Source of the DNA: Paramacrobiotus metropolitanus
Lineage: Eukaryota > Tardigrada > Eutardigrada > Parachela > Macrobiotidae
Assembly (NCBI RefSeq): GCF_019649055.1
Contig: NW_026570228.1
Span: 1,054,001-1,118,000 of the forward strand
DNA length: 64,000 nucleotides
Direction: 5' to 3'
Shown here one piece after another: positions 10,899-21,982 of the stretch; position 1 is the stretch's first letter, and each line of letters opens with the position of its first letter. Under the pieces are notes generated by a model. It had not been told where the DNA came from. It did no database searches and saw only the letters and a list, made by a program, of their open reading frames with translations. Made by a program: the position numbers and the translations under genes.

Positions 10899-11587
10899 CT
10901 TAGAAGTGAATTGGAACTCAGATTTGGATCAACTAATTTCGCCTTCGGTCGTTCTCTTCCTCGAAGCCTTAATGATTTCGTCGGAGAAGACGCAAGGCGG
11001 AGCTCTAGTTGTGCTGCAGGCTTGTGACTTACGCCATTCCATTGGTTACGGAGAGTTGGGGGGCGGGCCACAAATGTGTTGCCAGTGATTCAATTGGTCG
11101 AAAAAAACTGATCTGATCGATGACGTGGGTTTGCACACGGTCTCATAGTATGACATCATTTGACTTAGACTGACAGCCCAGTTAAGAAACCGGATCGGAA
11201 CCGAATACTTGGATCAAGCAAAATAGTTGTCATTCAGTTGCGGTTCGGTTACGGCCAACACGAACCGATCAACTGACAAAATAAAATAAAAAAACTGGCA
11301 ACCAGTAGTTTGGAACCTGTGTATAGAAATTGCATACTTACCTGCACTACCACTGCGCTACGTTACCAATTTTAAAATCTACCGCTCAGCTTTCATACTG
11401 GGAGTCCCTTTGGCGCCTGGGTGCCTCGAGTATGTCACATTTTATCGATTGTGCTTTTCAGAAAGCTCAATTGCAGTTTGTGCTTTTTGTACCTCACAAA
11501 ACGCCAGGATTGGCGCTTTACCAAGGGCGACAGACCCTCAGTTCTAGTTTTAGCATTTACTGTCAACATCGATTTTTCGAAAAAATG

Positions 11588-14500
11588 GTTGAGTACGAGT
11601 TTTCTCAAGGCATGCTTGATGCTATGGCTCAAGTTGCGGCCATGGACGATATAGTGTTTGATGATTCTGATAACGCTAGTTATCCTGACTTGGATAATCC
11701 GGACTGGAACATGCAGCTGGGTGGAGGCTTGCCGGATAATATTGGTGATCTGGTGTCAGTCGTTCCAGAATCCCGCCGTTATTCTGCCAAGTATGGCCTG
11801 ACTTTCGAGAATTATCGCGTGACCGTTCAGGACCTTCAGCATCTTGACCATTCATTTATTCCGGTGGCTATATCGGCTATCCTGCAGGATGTCCTGGATA
11901 ATGTGCTCCGTGATGTGCCGGATCAGTCCATTGTTCGACTGCGGATCGAGCAAGATTCTCTGCGATATCCTATTTGGACTCCTCCAATGAACAAATCTGA
12001 GCTTTCTGTTCAACGCTGGATGGCGGAAGTCAAACGCGTACTACAGTCGAACGAAACCTTCTCTTTGAATGAATCCTTCTTCATCCTGGTCCAGTACACC
12101 AAGATTCCTTCGGGTCAGTGCCTTAGGAATGTTCCGCAGTTGCTAAAAACAAGCTGATCAAGATGCAGTGCGTCGTTCAAGTCAAGAATACTATGGACAA
12201 CACCTGTCTAGCTCGCGCTATGGTCATTGCTAAAGCTTATGCTGATGAAGATCCCTGCCTTCTGCAAAGAAATTACGCCAACAGAAGGCTGCTCAAACGG
12301 ATGCTGCGTACGCCCTTATTCGTCGTGCAGATCTTCCCATTCGAGAATTCAGTATTCAGGATATCCCAGCATTCGAAAGGGTAAGTCACTGCTTGAAACC
12401 GTCCCGATTTTTTTTAAAACTGATAAAATTACAGGCTCTGCAAGATTACCAAATCATTGTGGTTAGCGTTGAGCATTTGAACAGTATAATTTATAAAAGC
12501 AACGATAAAAATAAAAAAATTTTATTATTGAACCACAACCGCCATTTTGACGTTATTACTTCGTTTCCGGCATGGTTTAATCGCGGTTATTGGTGTTTTA
12601 ATTGCGATAAAGTCATAATAACCGTGCTGCTCATTTTTGCAAAGTGACCTGTGGTCTTTGTTTTCGTAATGATTGCGATATGGACACAAACAATAAGATC
12701 GTTTGTGTTGACTGTAAGCGAACGTTTTGGGTCAAGCATGTTTTGATACTCATAAGCTGGGTGCCGGCAAGACCAAAGGCAGCCATAAGCGCCAGTCTTT
12801 GTGCGGCTCAATTTTCTTTTGTACGTCTTGCAAACATACTGTATCATTGCTCAAACGTGACCACCGGAATACGCATACCTGTGGCGAAGTGCGCTGCAAG
12901 TTTTGCCACCTGTTTGCATTACCGGGAACCCATAAATGCTATATGAAGACCCATAAGATGGTTGATGCGGAGCGGGCGCGTTGTGATGCCGCAAGATTTC
13001 TGTACTTCGACTTCGAGACCTACGTATCGAGAACCAAAGAGCTCGTGCCAAATCTGGCGGTATGTATACTGTGCTGTAGAGTCGTAGCTGCTTGATACCA
13101 GTCAGGTTCTTTTAGATTCTTCAATACGACGACGGTACGGAACGGAGGTTTCCTTCTGATTCTGAAACGTTTGGTGGGGACGTGACGGATTCCTGTGCAA
13201 GTTCATATTTCAACAGGAACATAAAGGCTTTTACGTCATTGCTCACAACATGAGGGTAATACTACGCTCGCTTTGTCATTACCGGTATTGAATTTTGGTT
13301 TTGGGTGTACAGGGATTTGATGGGTATTTTATTATTCGGTGGCTCCTGAACAACGGTATTAACCCACGCGTCATCATGAACGGCGGTAAGATCATGTCCA
13401 TGGAGGTCGAAGAGTACCAGATACACTTTCGGGACAGCTACAACTACAACCCACAAAGCCTGGCAAAGTGGCCGGAAACCTTTGGTTTCGAAGGATTGAA
13501 CAAAGGTACCTTCCCACACCGTTTCAACCGACCGAGAACTGGAACCGAACCACTGAATTTCCTCCGCTTGCTGACTACGGCTTCGATTCTATGTTGGAGA
13601 AAGATAGACCAGCTTTTCAGTTGTGGTACGATACCGAACGGGCGGCTAAGGGCAACCGGTTTGTCTTCCGGAATGAAATCACCGAGTACTGTAGTATGGA
13701 CGTAACCGTATTGCGGAAGTGTTGCCAACAGTTCCGGTCAATCTTTATGGACATTAGTGGTGGAATGTGCCCATTTGTCTGCGCGACAACTATTGCCGGA
13801 CTTTGTAACCTGTACTGGCGGACGAAATTCTTGATGCCGAACCGGATCGCTCTGATTCCACGGTCAGGCTTTTACCGTAACCGACCTCAGTCTGCCAAAG
13901 CGCTTAAATGGCTGCAGTGGATGGCTCAAGAAATCCAGGATTCGGACATTCAGTACCGGACACCGGACGGGAACGAGCACAAGATCGGCCCGTACTACGT
14001 TGATGGATACTGTCATCGAACCGGGACCGTGTTTGAGTTCTACGGATGCTGGTAGGCATATATTTTAAATTGTTAGTCTATTATAAAATTTCAATCTTTG
14101 TCTCAGGTTTCACGGTTGTCCCAAGTGCACTAACCCAGACACCGTTCATCCATTTCGCGACCTACCCATGAAAGAGATCTTCGCTGAAACCATGCACCGA
14201 GAGGAGTTCCTCAAAAATGACGGGCACCCAGTGACATCAATTTGGGAACACGACTACGACGATCGCTGCAAAAGTGATGCTGACTTCCGAGCTTTTGTTA
14301 ACGGTGTTTCAGTCCACGAACCCATCAACCCGAGAGATGCCTTCTACGGAGGCCGAACTAATGCCGCTCGACTGCACCACACAGTGGCGAACGGAGAGCA
14401 GATTCGGTACTATGACGTATGCAGCGAATATCCTTCGTCAACAAGAACAAACGCTACCCCGTTGGTCATCCCAAGATTATAACCAAAGACTTCAAAGATG

Positions 14501-15679
14501 CCAGAGAATACTTCGGCCTTATCAGTTGTGAAATCCTTCCCCGCCGGACTTGTATTTACCGGTGTTGCCGTACCGAAGCCACGGAAAACTAACGTTTCCC
14601 TGTGCCGCACATGTGTCGAGCTTCAGCGAAACTCAAAATGCTGTCACACTCCCGAAGAACGGAAACTTTGTGGTACGTGGTGCACTCCAGAGGTCATGGC
14701 TGCCCTGGACCGAGGGTATACGATTGTGAACATCTTAGAAGTTTGGCACTTCAGCGATTACGAAGACCACCTGTTTGCCAATTACGTGAACACGTTCCTC
14801 AAGATGAAGACGGAGGCAAGTGGTTGGCCTGGTGATGTGACGACGGAGGCTGACAAAGCACTCTACATTGAAGAATACAAGGCCAAAGAAGGCATTACTC
14901 TGGACCCCACCAAGATTGCCCTTAATCCCGGACTTAGAGCTCTTGCAAAACTGTGTCTTAACAGCTTTTGGGGTCGTCTCGGTATGCAAGACAACAAGCC
15001 GACTACGAAGCACGTCACAAAGCCGGAGGAGTTCTACGACATGCTACTATCGGGAAAACACCACGTTTCTTCTTTTGACCTTATGAACGACGACGTCATT
15101 CAGGTGACGTATCGGATGGAGGAAGGTTTCGTGGAGCCTAATCCACATACGAGTGTCGTACTGGCCGCGTAAGTACACGTCCAAGTTGAAAGTACTCGTA
15201 TCTTATTATTGCTACTTTCAGTTTTACAACATGCTGGGCTCGCCTTCATTTGTATGGATATATGGAGCAAGTAGGACGAGATCTGCTCTATTTTGACACG
15301 GACTCCATTATCTTCGTCCATCGTCCTGGCGGAAATGCACCAGTTACAGGGAAGTTTTTGGGCGACCTTACAGATGAGTTGAAACCCGGCCAATATATTC
15401 GGGAATTCGTCTCACTAGGTAACTAGGACTTCACCTGCGGAAATTGTCATGACCTTTAATGTTTTGCTTGCAGGGCCAAAATCTTATGCCTATCAAACGA
15501 ATGACTTGAAAACGGTCGTCAAAGTTAAAGGTTTTACCATCAATGGACAGACGCAGAAGATCCTTAATTTTGAAAATATGTTAAACATGCTCGGTAGCTC
15601 AGACGCTGTAACTGTAAGTTATCCTAACGCCATTCAACGCAGCAAACGTAAATTCTCGTTGATTGAAGCGGATCTCTAA
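11588..15679 (+). pseudogene. Polinton family B DNA polymerase region
   Basis: This region encodes the protein-primed type DNA polymerase that copies the element. In order along the strand: an N-terminal region with YPIWTPPMNKSELSVQRWM and FILVQYTKI, known from Polinton/adintovirus polymerases; a cysteine-rich part (CGLCFRNDC, CKFCHLFALPGTHKC); the exonuclease motif YFDFETYV; FDGYFIIRWLLNNG; the palm motif around YDVCSEYP; LCLNSFWGRLG; and the catalytic YFDTDSI motif followed by GPKSYAY near the end. Motif order and spacing are those of the family. The region is spread over several frames: some junctions are GT-AG and could be introns, others look like damage. Treated as a fossil. Confidence 0.9.
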
Positions 15680-15772
15680 AAATTTCGAATGACTTACGAT
15701 AAGCGCCGAATTATGGGCAACTGGAACACGTTGCCTTTTGGTTACTGCAGTGAGTAAATTTCGGCATTGTTC

Positions 15773-16018
15773 TTATCCGATTCCTTTCTGCATTGTATCG
15801 TTACTAAATTTGTGCAATAAAACAATTACTTCCGTCACATTGTTTGTTTGGTTTCCGTCCCACAAGAACAATTGTTCGCGGATCTGACGAATACATAATA
15901 ACGTCACGATAGATAGGAATATAAACATTCCTTGAACAGCCATACAGACTCTAGTGAACCTGTTCTCGATTCTCAATATTCTTAGTTGCCGATCCATTTC
16001 TGAAATTATGAAGAACAC
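15773..16018 (-). CDS. Small possible membrane protein in the Polinton
   Basis: A minus-strand frame of 81 residues. A charged N-terminus (MDRQLRILRIENRFTRV) precedes one clear hydrophobic segment (MAVQGMFIFLSIVTLLCI) and a tail with two N-glycosylation motifs (NVT, NDT). It lies between PolB and the ATPase, opposite to both. No family is recognised. It could equally be chance in AT-rich sequence, since composition is not distinctive. Confidence 0.35.
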   Translation of the reverse strand: MFFIISEMDRQLRILRIENRFTRVCMAVQGMFIFLSIVTLLCIRQIREQLFLWDGNQTNNVTEVIVLLHKFSNDTMQKGIG

Positions 16019-16292
16019 TAATGAGAACTCTCTGAGTTTTAGTTAAACGTATCTCGATGCTCACTTAAATAGCTTGCATCTTCAAAAAATAATTCTGTTA
16101 AAATTGATAGAGCAAAAAATTACTAAAACAATAGAATTAGTTGCTGTACTTATGTTTTCTACAAGAAAAATGCTAAAAGAAAGTTGAAATTTTGTGGAAT
16201 TTACTCGATCAAATTTAGCACTTAATGGTTTCTAGGAATTTTTAAACATTGATATCATGGCCTTAGGCTATTTAAGTTAAGTAGTTGCTGTT

Positions 16293-16974
16293 ATGTTTAG
16301 CAACATGTGTAGTATTCAAGATTTTGACTGCCGTTTCCGGTTACCCGCTGGCATTGTGGTTGCCGGACCAACAATGAGCGGTAAGACACAGTTTGTTTTT
16401 CAGTTGTTACTAAAGAAGGAAGTTATGTTTGACAATGTTCCACAAAAAATAGTTTATTGTTACGGGGAATGGCAGGACGCATTTGATGGACTGGGCGAAC
16501 AGATTGAATTTATCAAAGGGTGGAGCCAGTGTTGGACAACGAAGAATTCTTTGACAGACGGATACCCACGCTGCTTATCATCGACGACTTAGCCATGGCG
16601 GTGAGTACAGACCCACGAAGCAGTAAACTGTTTACTCAGGGCATTCATCATCGCAATCTATCGGTAGTATTGATTCTGCAAAATTTGTATCGTCAAGGTA
16701 AGTCTATGCGTGACATCGCGTTGAACGCACAATATCTGGTACTGTTCAAAACGTGCGAGATACAGGGCAAATAAATGTTTTGGCGCGACAAATGGGACTG
16801 CCACATTTACCAGAAGCATACAGGAAGGTAACATCGGAACCGTATCAACCGTTAATCGTGGATATGCGTCCCAGCAGCAAAGACTATTTAAGGGTGAGAT
16901 CACACATTTTTCCGGACGATCTTACAAGAATATATGTGAAACGAAACACAGCAGTACCATGTCGGAACGGGTAA
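16293..16974 (+). pseudogene. Polinton genome-packaging ATPase region
   Basis: FtsK/HerA-type ATPase that would drive DNA into the capsid. The Walker A motif is GPTMSGKTQF, preceded by FRLPAGIVVA. The Walker B strand is TLLIIDDLAMA. Sensor-like LSVVLILQNLYRQGKSMRDI and NAQYLVLFK follow, then LPEAYRKVTSEPYQPLIVDM. These are the family's usual motifs in order. The gene precedes two small frames and the integrase, the same order as in many invertebrate Polintons. Not open from end to end; a fossil. Confidence 0.9.
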
Positions 16975-17285
16975 AAAAAGCGGCACCATTTGTGCTGACG
17001 CTAAAATCACTGAAGCCGAAACAACGAAAAGTGCTGCTCAGTTACGCTACGAAAGACCAAATACGCGCCATTGAGGAAATTGCCTTGAATATCGTAAAGA
17101 ACACCACACCAATTTCCTCAGAGTACTTGGAAATATGCAAACGCCATCGAAAACCATTGAAGCTATTGGCATTAAAGCGATACCCCATTAAAGCTAAGCG
17201 TGAAATTTTGCAGCAAGGAGGATTTATTGGAGCCATATTACCTGTCATAGCAAGTTTAGTGGGATCGCTTATCGCAAATGGATGA
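16959..17285 (+). CDS. Small basic protein with hydrophobic C-terminus (adenovirus pX-like)
   Basis: 108 residues. The N-terminal and middle parts are basic (SLKPKQRKVLLSYATKDQIR, CKRHRKPLKLLALKRYPIKA), then KREILQQGGFIGAILPVIAS and a hydrophobic end. This architecture, with a KREILQQGGF-like junction, matches the small basic/membrane-active protein seen beside the ATPase in Polinton and adintovirus genomes, where it is compared with adenovirus core or lytic peptides. Its start overlaps the ATPase end and its stop overlaps the next frame, as in a compact viral cluster. The name is by resemblance only. Confidence 0.6.
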   Translation: MSERVKKAAPFVLTLKSLKPKQRKVLLSYATKDQIRAIEEIALNIVKNTTPISSEYLEICKRHRKPLKLLALKRYPIKAKREILQQGGFIGAILPVIASLVGSLIANG

Positions 17286-17469
17286 ATATTTTATTGTTCC
17301 AAAACATAAAATGTCGGAGCGTGCTGCGGAAATTCAGATAAACAAGGAACCGCCAGAAGCCGTAGAAGTGCTGTCGCTCGATAATCTTACTGCAAAAATT
17401 CTTAAAAGAGGCGATATAAGTGACTGGGAAAAAGCGGAACTATTAAGATCTACCTTAGAACGGTTTTAG
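17278..17469 (+). CDS. Small Polinton protein upstream of integrase
   Basis: 63 residues starting MDEYFIVPKHKMSERAAE and ending DWEKAELLRSTLERF. Short proteins of this pattern (a VPK start, then a helix DxxKxxLxxxxLxRF) commonly follow the pX-like gene in Polinton-like elements. Function unknown. The start overlaps the previous stop by 8 bp. Proline-rich coding-like sequence continues in other frames to about 17750. Confidence 0.5.
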   Translation: MDEYFIVPKHKMSERAAEIQINKEPPEAVEVLSLDNLTAKILKRGDISDWEKAELLRSTLERF

Positions 17470-17836
17470 CACTTAAACCTCAAGCATTTGAAGAGCCCGT
17501 TGTCAAGCCACCGCCACCGGTTCTTTCCATACAAAAGCGGTACCGGCACCCCGAAACCGAGAAAATCAAAAGGCTAGCGCTCCCGCACCCCCGGAAACAC
17601 CAACAGAGTTGTCGCCTGAAATTCCTATACGAACACCGTCAACAGTAAAGAAAAGATCCAACAATCGCTACACGCCGTTTACACCATATGTTAGCACGCG
17701 GACTAAACGTCAACCAAACCGCTACGCTGACCAGTTTGGTGGTTGGATTTGCATTTAAGGATGGAGGGCTGTTTACCTTCAGCCATTCGGCTGTGCCGCA
17801 TGTTTAAAGTAACGTGCGTGTCTAACTGTTGTAACG

Positions 17837-18778
17837 ATGGAGACGACTCTGATGAAGAAGTACCTCGACCCGAGGAACCCCGGAAGCCTGGGCGGAGTAA
17901 AGAGGTTTTACCAAGAAGTAAAACCACACGTACAGAACAGGGAAGAAGCCCAAGAAATATTGGAAAAGCTAGACGAATACACAGTGACCAAACAATCGAA
18001 GAAGAAGTTTCCACGGAATCGGATAATAGTTACCAATCTGCAGCAACAGTACCAAGTGGATCTAGCTGATGTCAGCAAGTTTAAGCGCGAAAACAAAGGC
18101 GTCCGGTACCTACTAGTAGCTATTGACTGTTTCTCAAGAAAAGTCAGTGTTCAACCGCTGAAAGCAAAAACGGCACTGCTGTGAAGACGGCATTAGGCAA
18201 AGTATTCCAGGAACTAGGAGAGCCCATGAAAGTGCAGTCGGATAAAGGGCGCGAGATGTTTAACAGTACTGTTCAGAACTTCATGAAAGAAAGGAAAGTT
18301 TTATTGTTTTCATCGGAAAATAATGATATTAAATGCGCCCTTGCCGAACGCGTAATTCGCACTCTGAAGGAGCGGATTTTTAAATTATTTCGGCACCGAT
18401 TAAACACAAAATATTTGGACAAACTAGATGATATTGTGTACTCGTACAACCATAGTATTCACTCGTCCCATGGAATGCGCCCGTGGATGTATCGCAAAAC
18501 AACTCGCTGCATGTTTTCAATAAATTAAATAAAACTGCCAAGCAACAAAACTTCCGCGGTTCGATGTGGGCGATACAGTGAGGATGTCAAAAATAAAACG
18601 GACTTTTGAAAAAGGATATGAAAATCGATTTACCGAAGAAATTTTTCGCATCAACAAAGTTATTCCTCATGAGGAACCGGTATACCAACTGGAGGCTTTG
18701 GATGGAGAACCCATTAAAGGACAATTCTATGAACCAGAAATAACAATGGTTCGCAAAAGCCTACACAAAAATGCATGA
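17837..18778 (+). pseudogene. Polinton retroviral-type integrase region
   Basis: The rve-fold integrase that inserts the element. The N-terminal part has the typical YLDPRNPGSLGGVKRFYQEV and KKKFPRNRIIV; the first catalytic Asp is in QVDLADVSKF, followed by LLVAIDCFSRKVSVQPLK; the second is in QSDKGREMF; the Glu is in IKCALAERVIRTLKERIF; then DDIVYSYNHSIHSSHGMRPW. The C-terminal part (DTVRMSKIKRTFEKGYENRF, VYQLEALDGEPIKGQFYEPE) is the SH3/chromo-like tail usual in this group. The catalytic DDE triad is visible. Broken; a fossil. Confidence 0.92.
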
Positions 18779-19698
18779 AAATCGGGCGTTTTACATGACT
18801 TTACCTAGCGATGCCAGTATGTCAGATTATCCTGACAACACCGCTTCTGATTGGCAGACCAGACTGAAGCAAGCAATACAGTTGAAAGGAGCATGGGAAG
18901 TGGCGCTAGTGGAGTTGCAGTATCTGAATTCTTTGTTTACTATACAGTATCCTCAGACTATCAACATTACAAGTATTGATGATATAGCTGTTGTTCCTAA
19001 AGATGACGGCTCTACTCTGTATCTTCTAGAAGAGTTTACAGAGCAAATTGTGGTGCCACCAGGAAACTACAAGAGGGACGAGTTATTGCTCGACGTAATC
19101 AACAAGCAAGCTCCAAAAATAAAAGGGTTTACGCAACATCCTGGAGGGCCCATGGAGGATACCAACGGAGGTTGTCCTGATGAGCGAGCAGTGAACTTTC
19201 GCTTTCTGGCACCAACAAACCATCGCGTAGTCGTCTCAGTGTACAGTCCGCGTATTTCTGTTTCATTTCCTAAAGAATCAGCCTTACTCCAGCGTATCCT
19301 TGGGTTTGACGAGTCAGGCCTATCAAACGCATCAAAGGAAATTCGTATCAAGCGCTTCTTGGCAGCGCGAAAAGAAAATAAAAAACAAGGGATGAGTATT
19401 TGGCAACAAGAACGGTGAATACTTTGCTGCAGAATCAAAGTCTGTACCTGTACTGCGACATTGTTGATTTCAGCTACCTTGGAGACACTTCCGCGCAGAT
19501 TTTGCGTGTCGTGCCTATTAAGGGCAAGTGAATGAGATGGTAGATAATGTATTCGATAGTCCCCATTACGTTCCGGTTTTACCATCATATTTTGAGACTA
19601 TCCATCTGACTATAGCTAACGATAGTGGTGAAAACGCCAGGTTTGAAACAGGCAAATCACTAGTTAAGCTTCATTTTCGGCCAGCTCGATTATATTAA
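18771..19698 (+). pseudogene. Polinton minor capsid (penton-like) protein
   Basis: The start overlaps the integrase stop. The N-terminus is ENRAFYMTLPSDASMSDYP, followed by TRLKQAIQLKGAWEVALVEL; this FYxTLPS...G-WEVAL-E pattern is the signature of the Polinton minor capsid protein, a jelly-roll penton-like subunit. Later blocks are LYCDIVDFSYLGDTSAQILR, YVPVLPSYFETIHLTIANDS and a C-terminal KSLVKLHFRPARLY before the stop. Read across more than one frame; treated as a fossil part. Confidence 0.85.
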
Positions 19699-20103
19699 AA
19701 TGCCTCTTGTCGCGTACGAACCCAATCCACAGCGGTATGACGAAGTGTTTACCGTTCAAGTTGGACATGGAACCCTTACCCGATACCGAGGCTCGTACCA
19801 ACAAAACGGAGCGGCTTCTTTCCCCAAATCTTGAAAAACCTGTTCGCCAAAATTGCCAGTATTGCCAAGCCGATTATTCGAAGTGCTGCCCCGCATGCCA
19901 AAGCCGCACTAGAAGCTGCAACTCCCCACCTGCAAGAAGCAGCCGTTGAGGCCATTAAAGACACCAAGAAACGGGTAACGGACGCAATAGCAAAGCGATT
20001 TGAGCCACAAGAAGGACAAGGAGTCCGTAAGAAACGTGCACGACCACGAAAGATTACGAAAATTCGAAGAATACCACCACGCCACATTCCTGATTTCTTA
20101 TAA
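19699..20103 (+). pseudogene. Polinton small capsid-associated protein (pVI-like)
   Basis: The opening, YEPNPQRYDEVFTVQVGHG, occurs just after the minor capsid stop. The following frame (19831-20103) is alanine/lysine-rich with an amphipathic helix (FAKIASIAKPIIRSAAPHAK) and a very basic end (KKRARPRKITKIRRIPPRH). Position between minor and major capsid genes, size and composition resemble the pVI/pVII-like virion proteins of adintoviruses. Assignment is by position and composition. Confidence 0.55.
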
Positions 20104-21285
20104 AATGGCGTTTATTTTAGAAGGATCCGCGCCGGCTATGCAGCTGGAAAATCAGTTATTTGCCGTTCCGCTTCCTATACCGACCGCTGGCGAACTGAAC
20201 ACGAAAGGATATACCCCAGCTCAGCGTTAACCGAAGACGGAACCGCCGGCGATATTTCTTTTATTCCGGCCAGCACCAGCGGATTTTAGCTTTACCGGAT
20301 TTGTGCTTGGAACTGGAAGTGGCGATCAAAACGAAAAAGGGACAGACCCATGGAGATTCATTACGGATGCCGACGGAGTCGCACCAGTCAATAATTTACT
20401 GCATTCATTATTTCAAACTGTACACGTGACGTTGGCCAACCGATTGATTTCGGACGCGTCACAATATTATCCCTACCGAGCCTATTTAGAAAGCCTGTTA
20501 CGCTACTCGACCGATTCCATCAAGAGCCAGTTACGGTCTAGTGGCTTTTACTTGGACACACCCGGAGAATTCAACGATAACACAAAAAATGATGGCGAGG
20601 AAGCGCGGCGAAAGCTGTTCCTTAACAAAAATTATGTACAGCTGTCCGGTAAGCTGTTTTCCGATCTCTTCAACCAGACCAAACCTCTTATTACCGGAGT
20701 ACCCCTGAATATTCGTATGGTGTTATCTCGACAAAGCTTCATGCTGCGTATTTGGGATGCTGATACCGACAAGAAATTCAAGATTTTTGTTAGGAACCCC
20801 CGATTGATGATTCGACGCTATATTCCAGCTCCAGACTTTATGATAGCCGTGGCCAATCAACTGCAGACAAAAACGGTCAAATATCATATCGAACGTACGG
20901 TTATTCGAGTTTCGGACATCCCAGCCAACACACAAAGCACAGTAGTCAGCAATGTACAGATAGGACAGCTCCTAAAGTGGTTCTTATCGGGTTCGTTAAT
21001 AGCGAGGATTTCCATGGAGCAGATAACACATCACCATTTCAGTTTCAACACTGTAACGTTCAGCAAATAAGCGTCGAGATTGATGGAGTCAGTATACCTA
21101 CTAAACCCTACATGGCAGAATTTGATAAGCATCTGACTTTGGAGTGCTATGATGGACTGTTGGACACCCTTGGTCGGAAGTGTAACCCTACGGGAGAATG
21201 GTGTATTTCGAGGGAGGATTATGCGAAAGGCTATAGCGTGTTTGGTTTTGACTGCACCCTGGGAGCACCGGCCTGGGACCATTGA
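20104..21285 (+). pseudogene. Polinton major capsid protein region
   Basis: The double-jelly-roll capsid protein. It begins MAFILEGSAPAMQLENQLFA. Diagnostic blocks are VNNLLHSLFQTVHVTLANRL, YYPYRAYLESLLRYSTDSIK, LSGKLFSDLFNQTKPL and ITGVPLNIRMVLSRQSFML, then FNSEDF-type C-terminal blocks (GADNTSPFQFQHCNVQQISV and YAKGYSVFGFDCTLGA). The YPYRAYIE-type block is highly conserved in Polinton/adintovirus hexon-like proteins. Broken in a few places; a fossil. Confidence 0.9.
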
Positions 21286-21427
21286 CCTTAATTCGACAAG
21301 GCAATTTAAGCATATCGGTTTCCTTTAGTAAACCACTACCAAAGCCCGTGATGATGGTGTGCTACATGGTCTACGACTCTATTTTAGAAATTAATCAACA
21401 TCGGCAACTTATTGCGGACTTCACGAC

Positions 21428-21856
21428 ATGAACACGGCCGAAATAGAAACGGCACTAGCCAACAATGCCTTAACGAAATCGACATTTCGGGGTGTGTTTG
21501 CTGCCGATCAAGTGCCGTCAGACCTTGGTCAATTGCCAGCAGCAGTAGTCGTCAATTCCGACCCAGCCGCCGAACCGGGAAGTCATTGGATTGCGTTCTA
21601 CCAGGACACTCCGGACCAAATCGAGTATTTTGACTCGTATGGCCAGCAGATATCGGTATATGGGGATTTTTCTTTTGTTAAAGGTCACAAAATAATAATG
21701 CAGAATCAACAACTGCAGTCTAATTTTTCTTCGGTTTGTGGTCAATACTGTATGTTTTTCTTTTACGGCGAGCAAGTGGAGAATCCTTTCCACAGATTGT
21801 TCATTTATTCACTGATAGTCAACGTAGCAACGATATTATGGTTTGTCAGTATGTGA
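21428..21856 (+). CDS. Polinton adenain-like cysteine protease
   Basis: 142-codon frame. The Ulp1/adenain fold is shown by the catalytic His in GSHWIAFYQDT, the Asp in IEYFDSYGQ and the Cys in SSVCGQYCMFFFYG, with a probable oxyanion Gln before it (QNQQLQSNF region). In the family it matures capsid proteins. It follows the capsid genes, as in adenoviruses. Related sequence continues past the frame end to about 21966 (DIMVCQYVNYKF), so the 3' end is not clean. Confidence 0.85.
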   Translation: MNTAEIETALANNALTKSTFRGVFAADQVPSDLGQLPAAVVVNSDPAAEPGSHWIAFYQDTPDQIEYFDSYGQQISVYGDFSFVKGHKIIMQNQQLQSNFSSVCGQYCMFFFYGEQVENPFHRLFIYSLIVNVATILWFVSM

Positions 21857-21982
21857 ATTACAAGTTCGATATTAGCACTTCATTATTTGACAACAAATTT
21901 TTAAACAGACTGCAAAAAATAAACTACTTGAATGAAAAAACAATGTTGTCGTTGGATATACCTTAGTTGTAGAAAAATAGAA

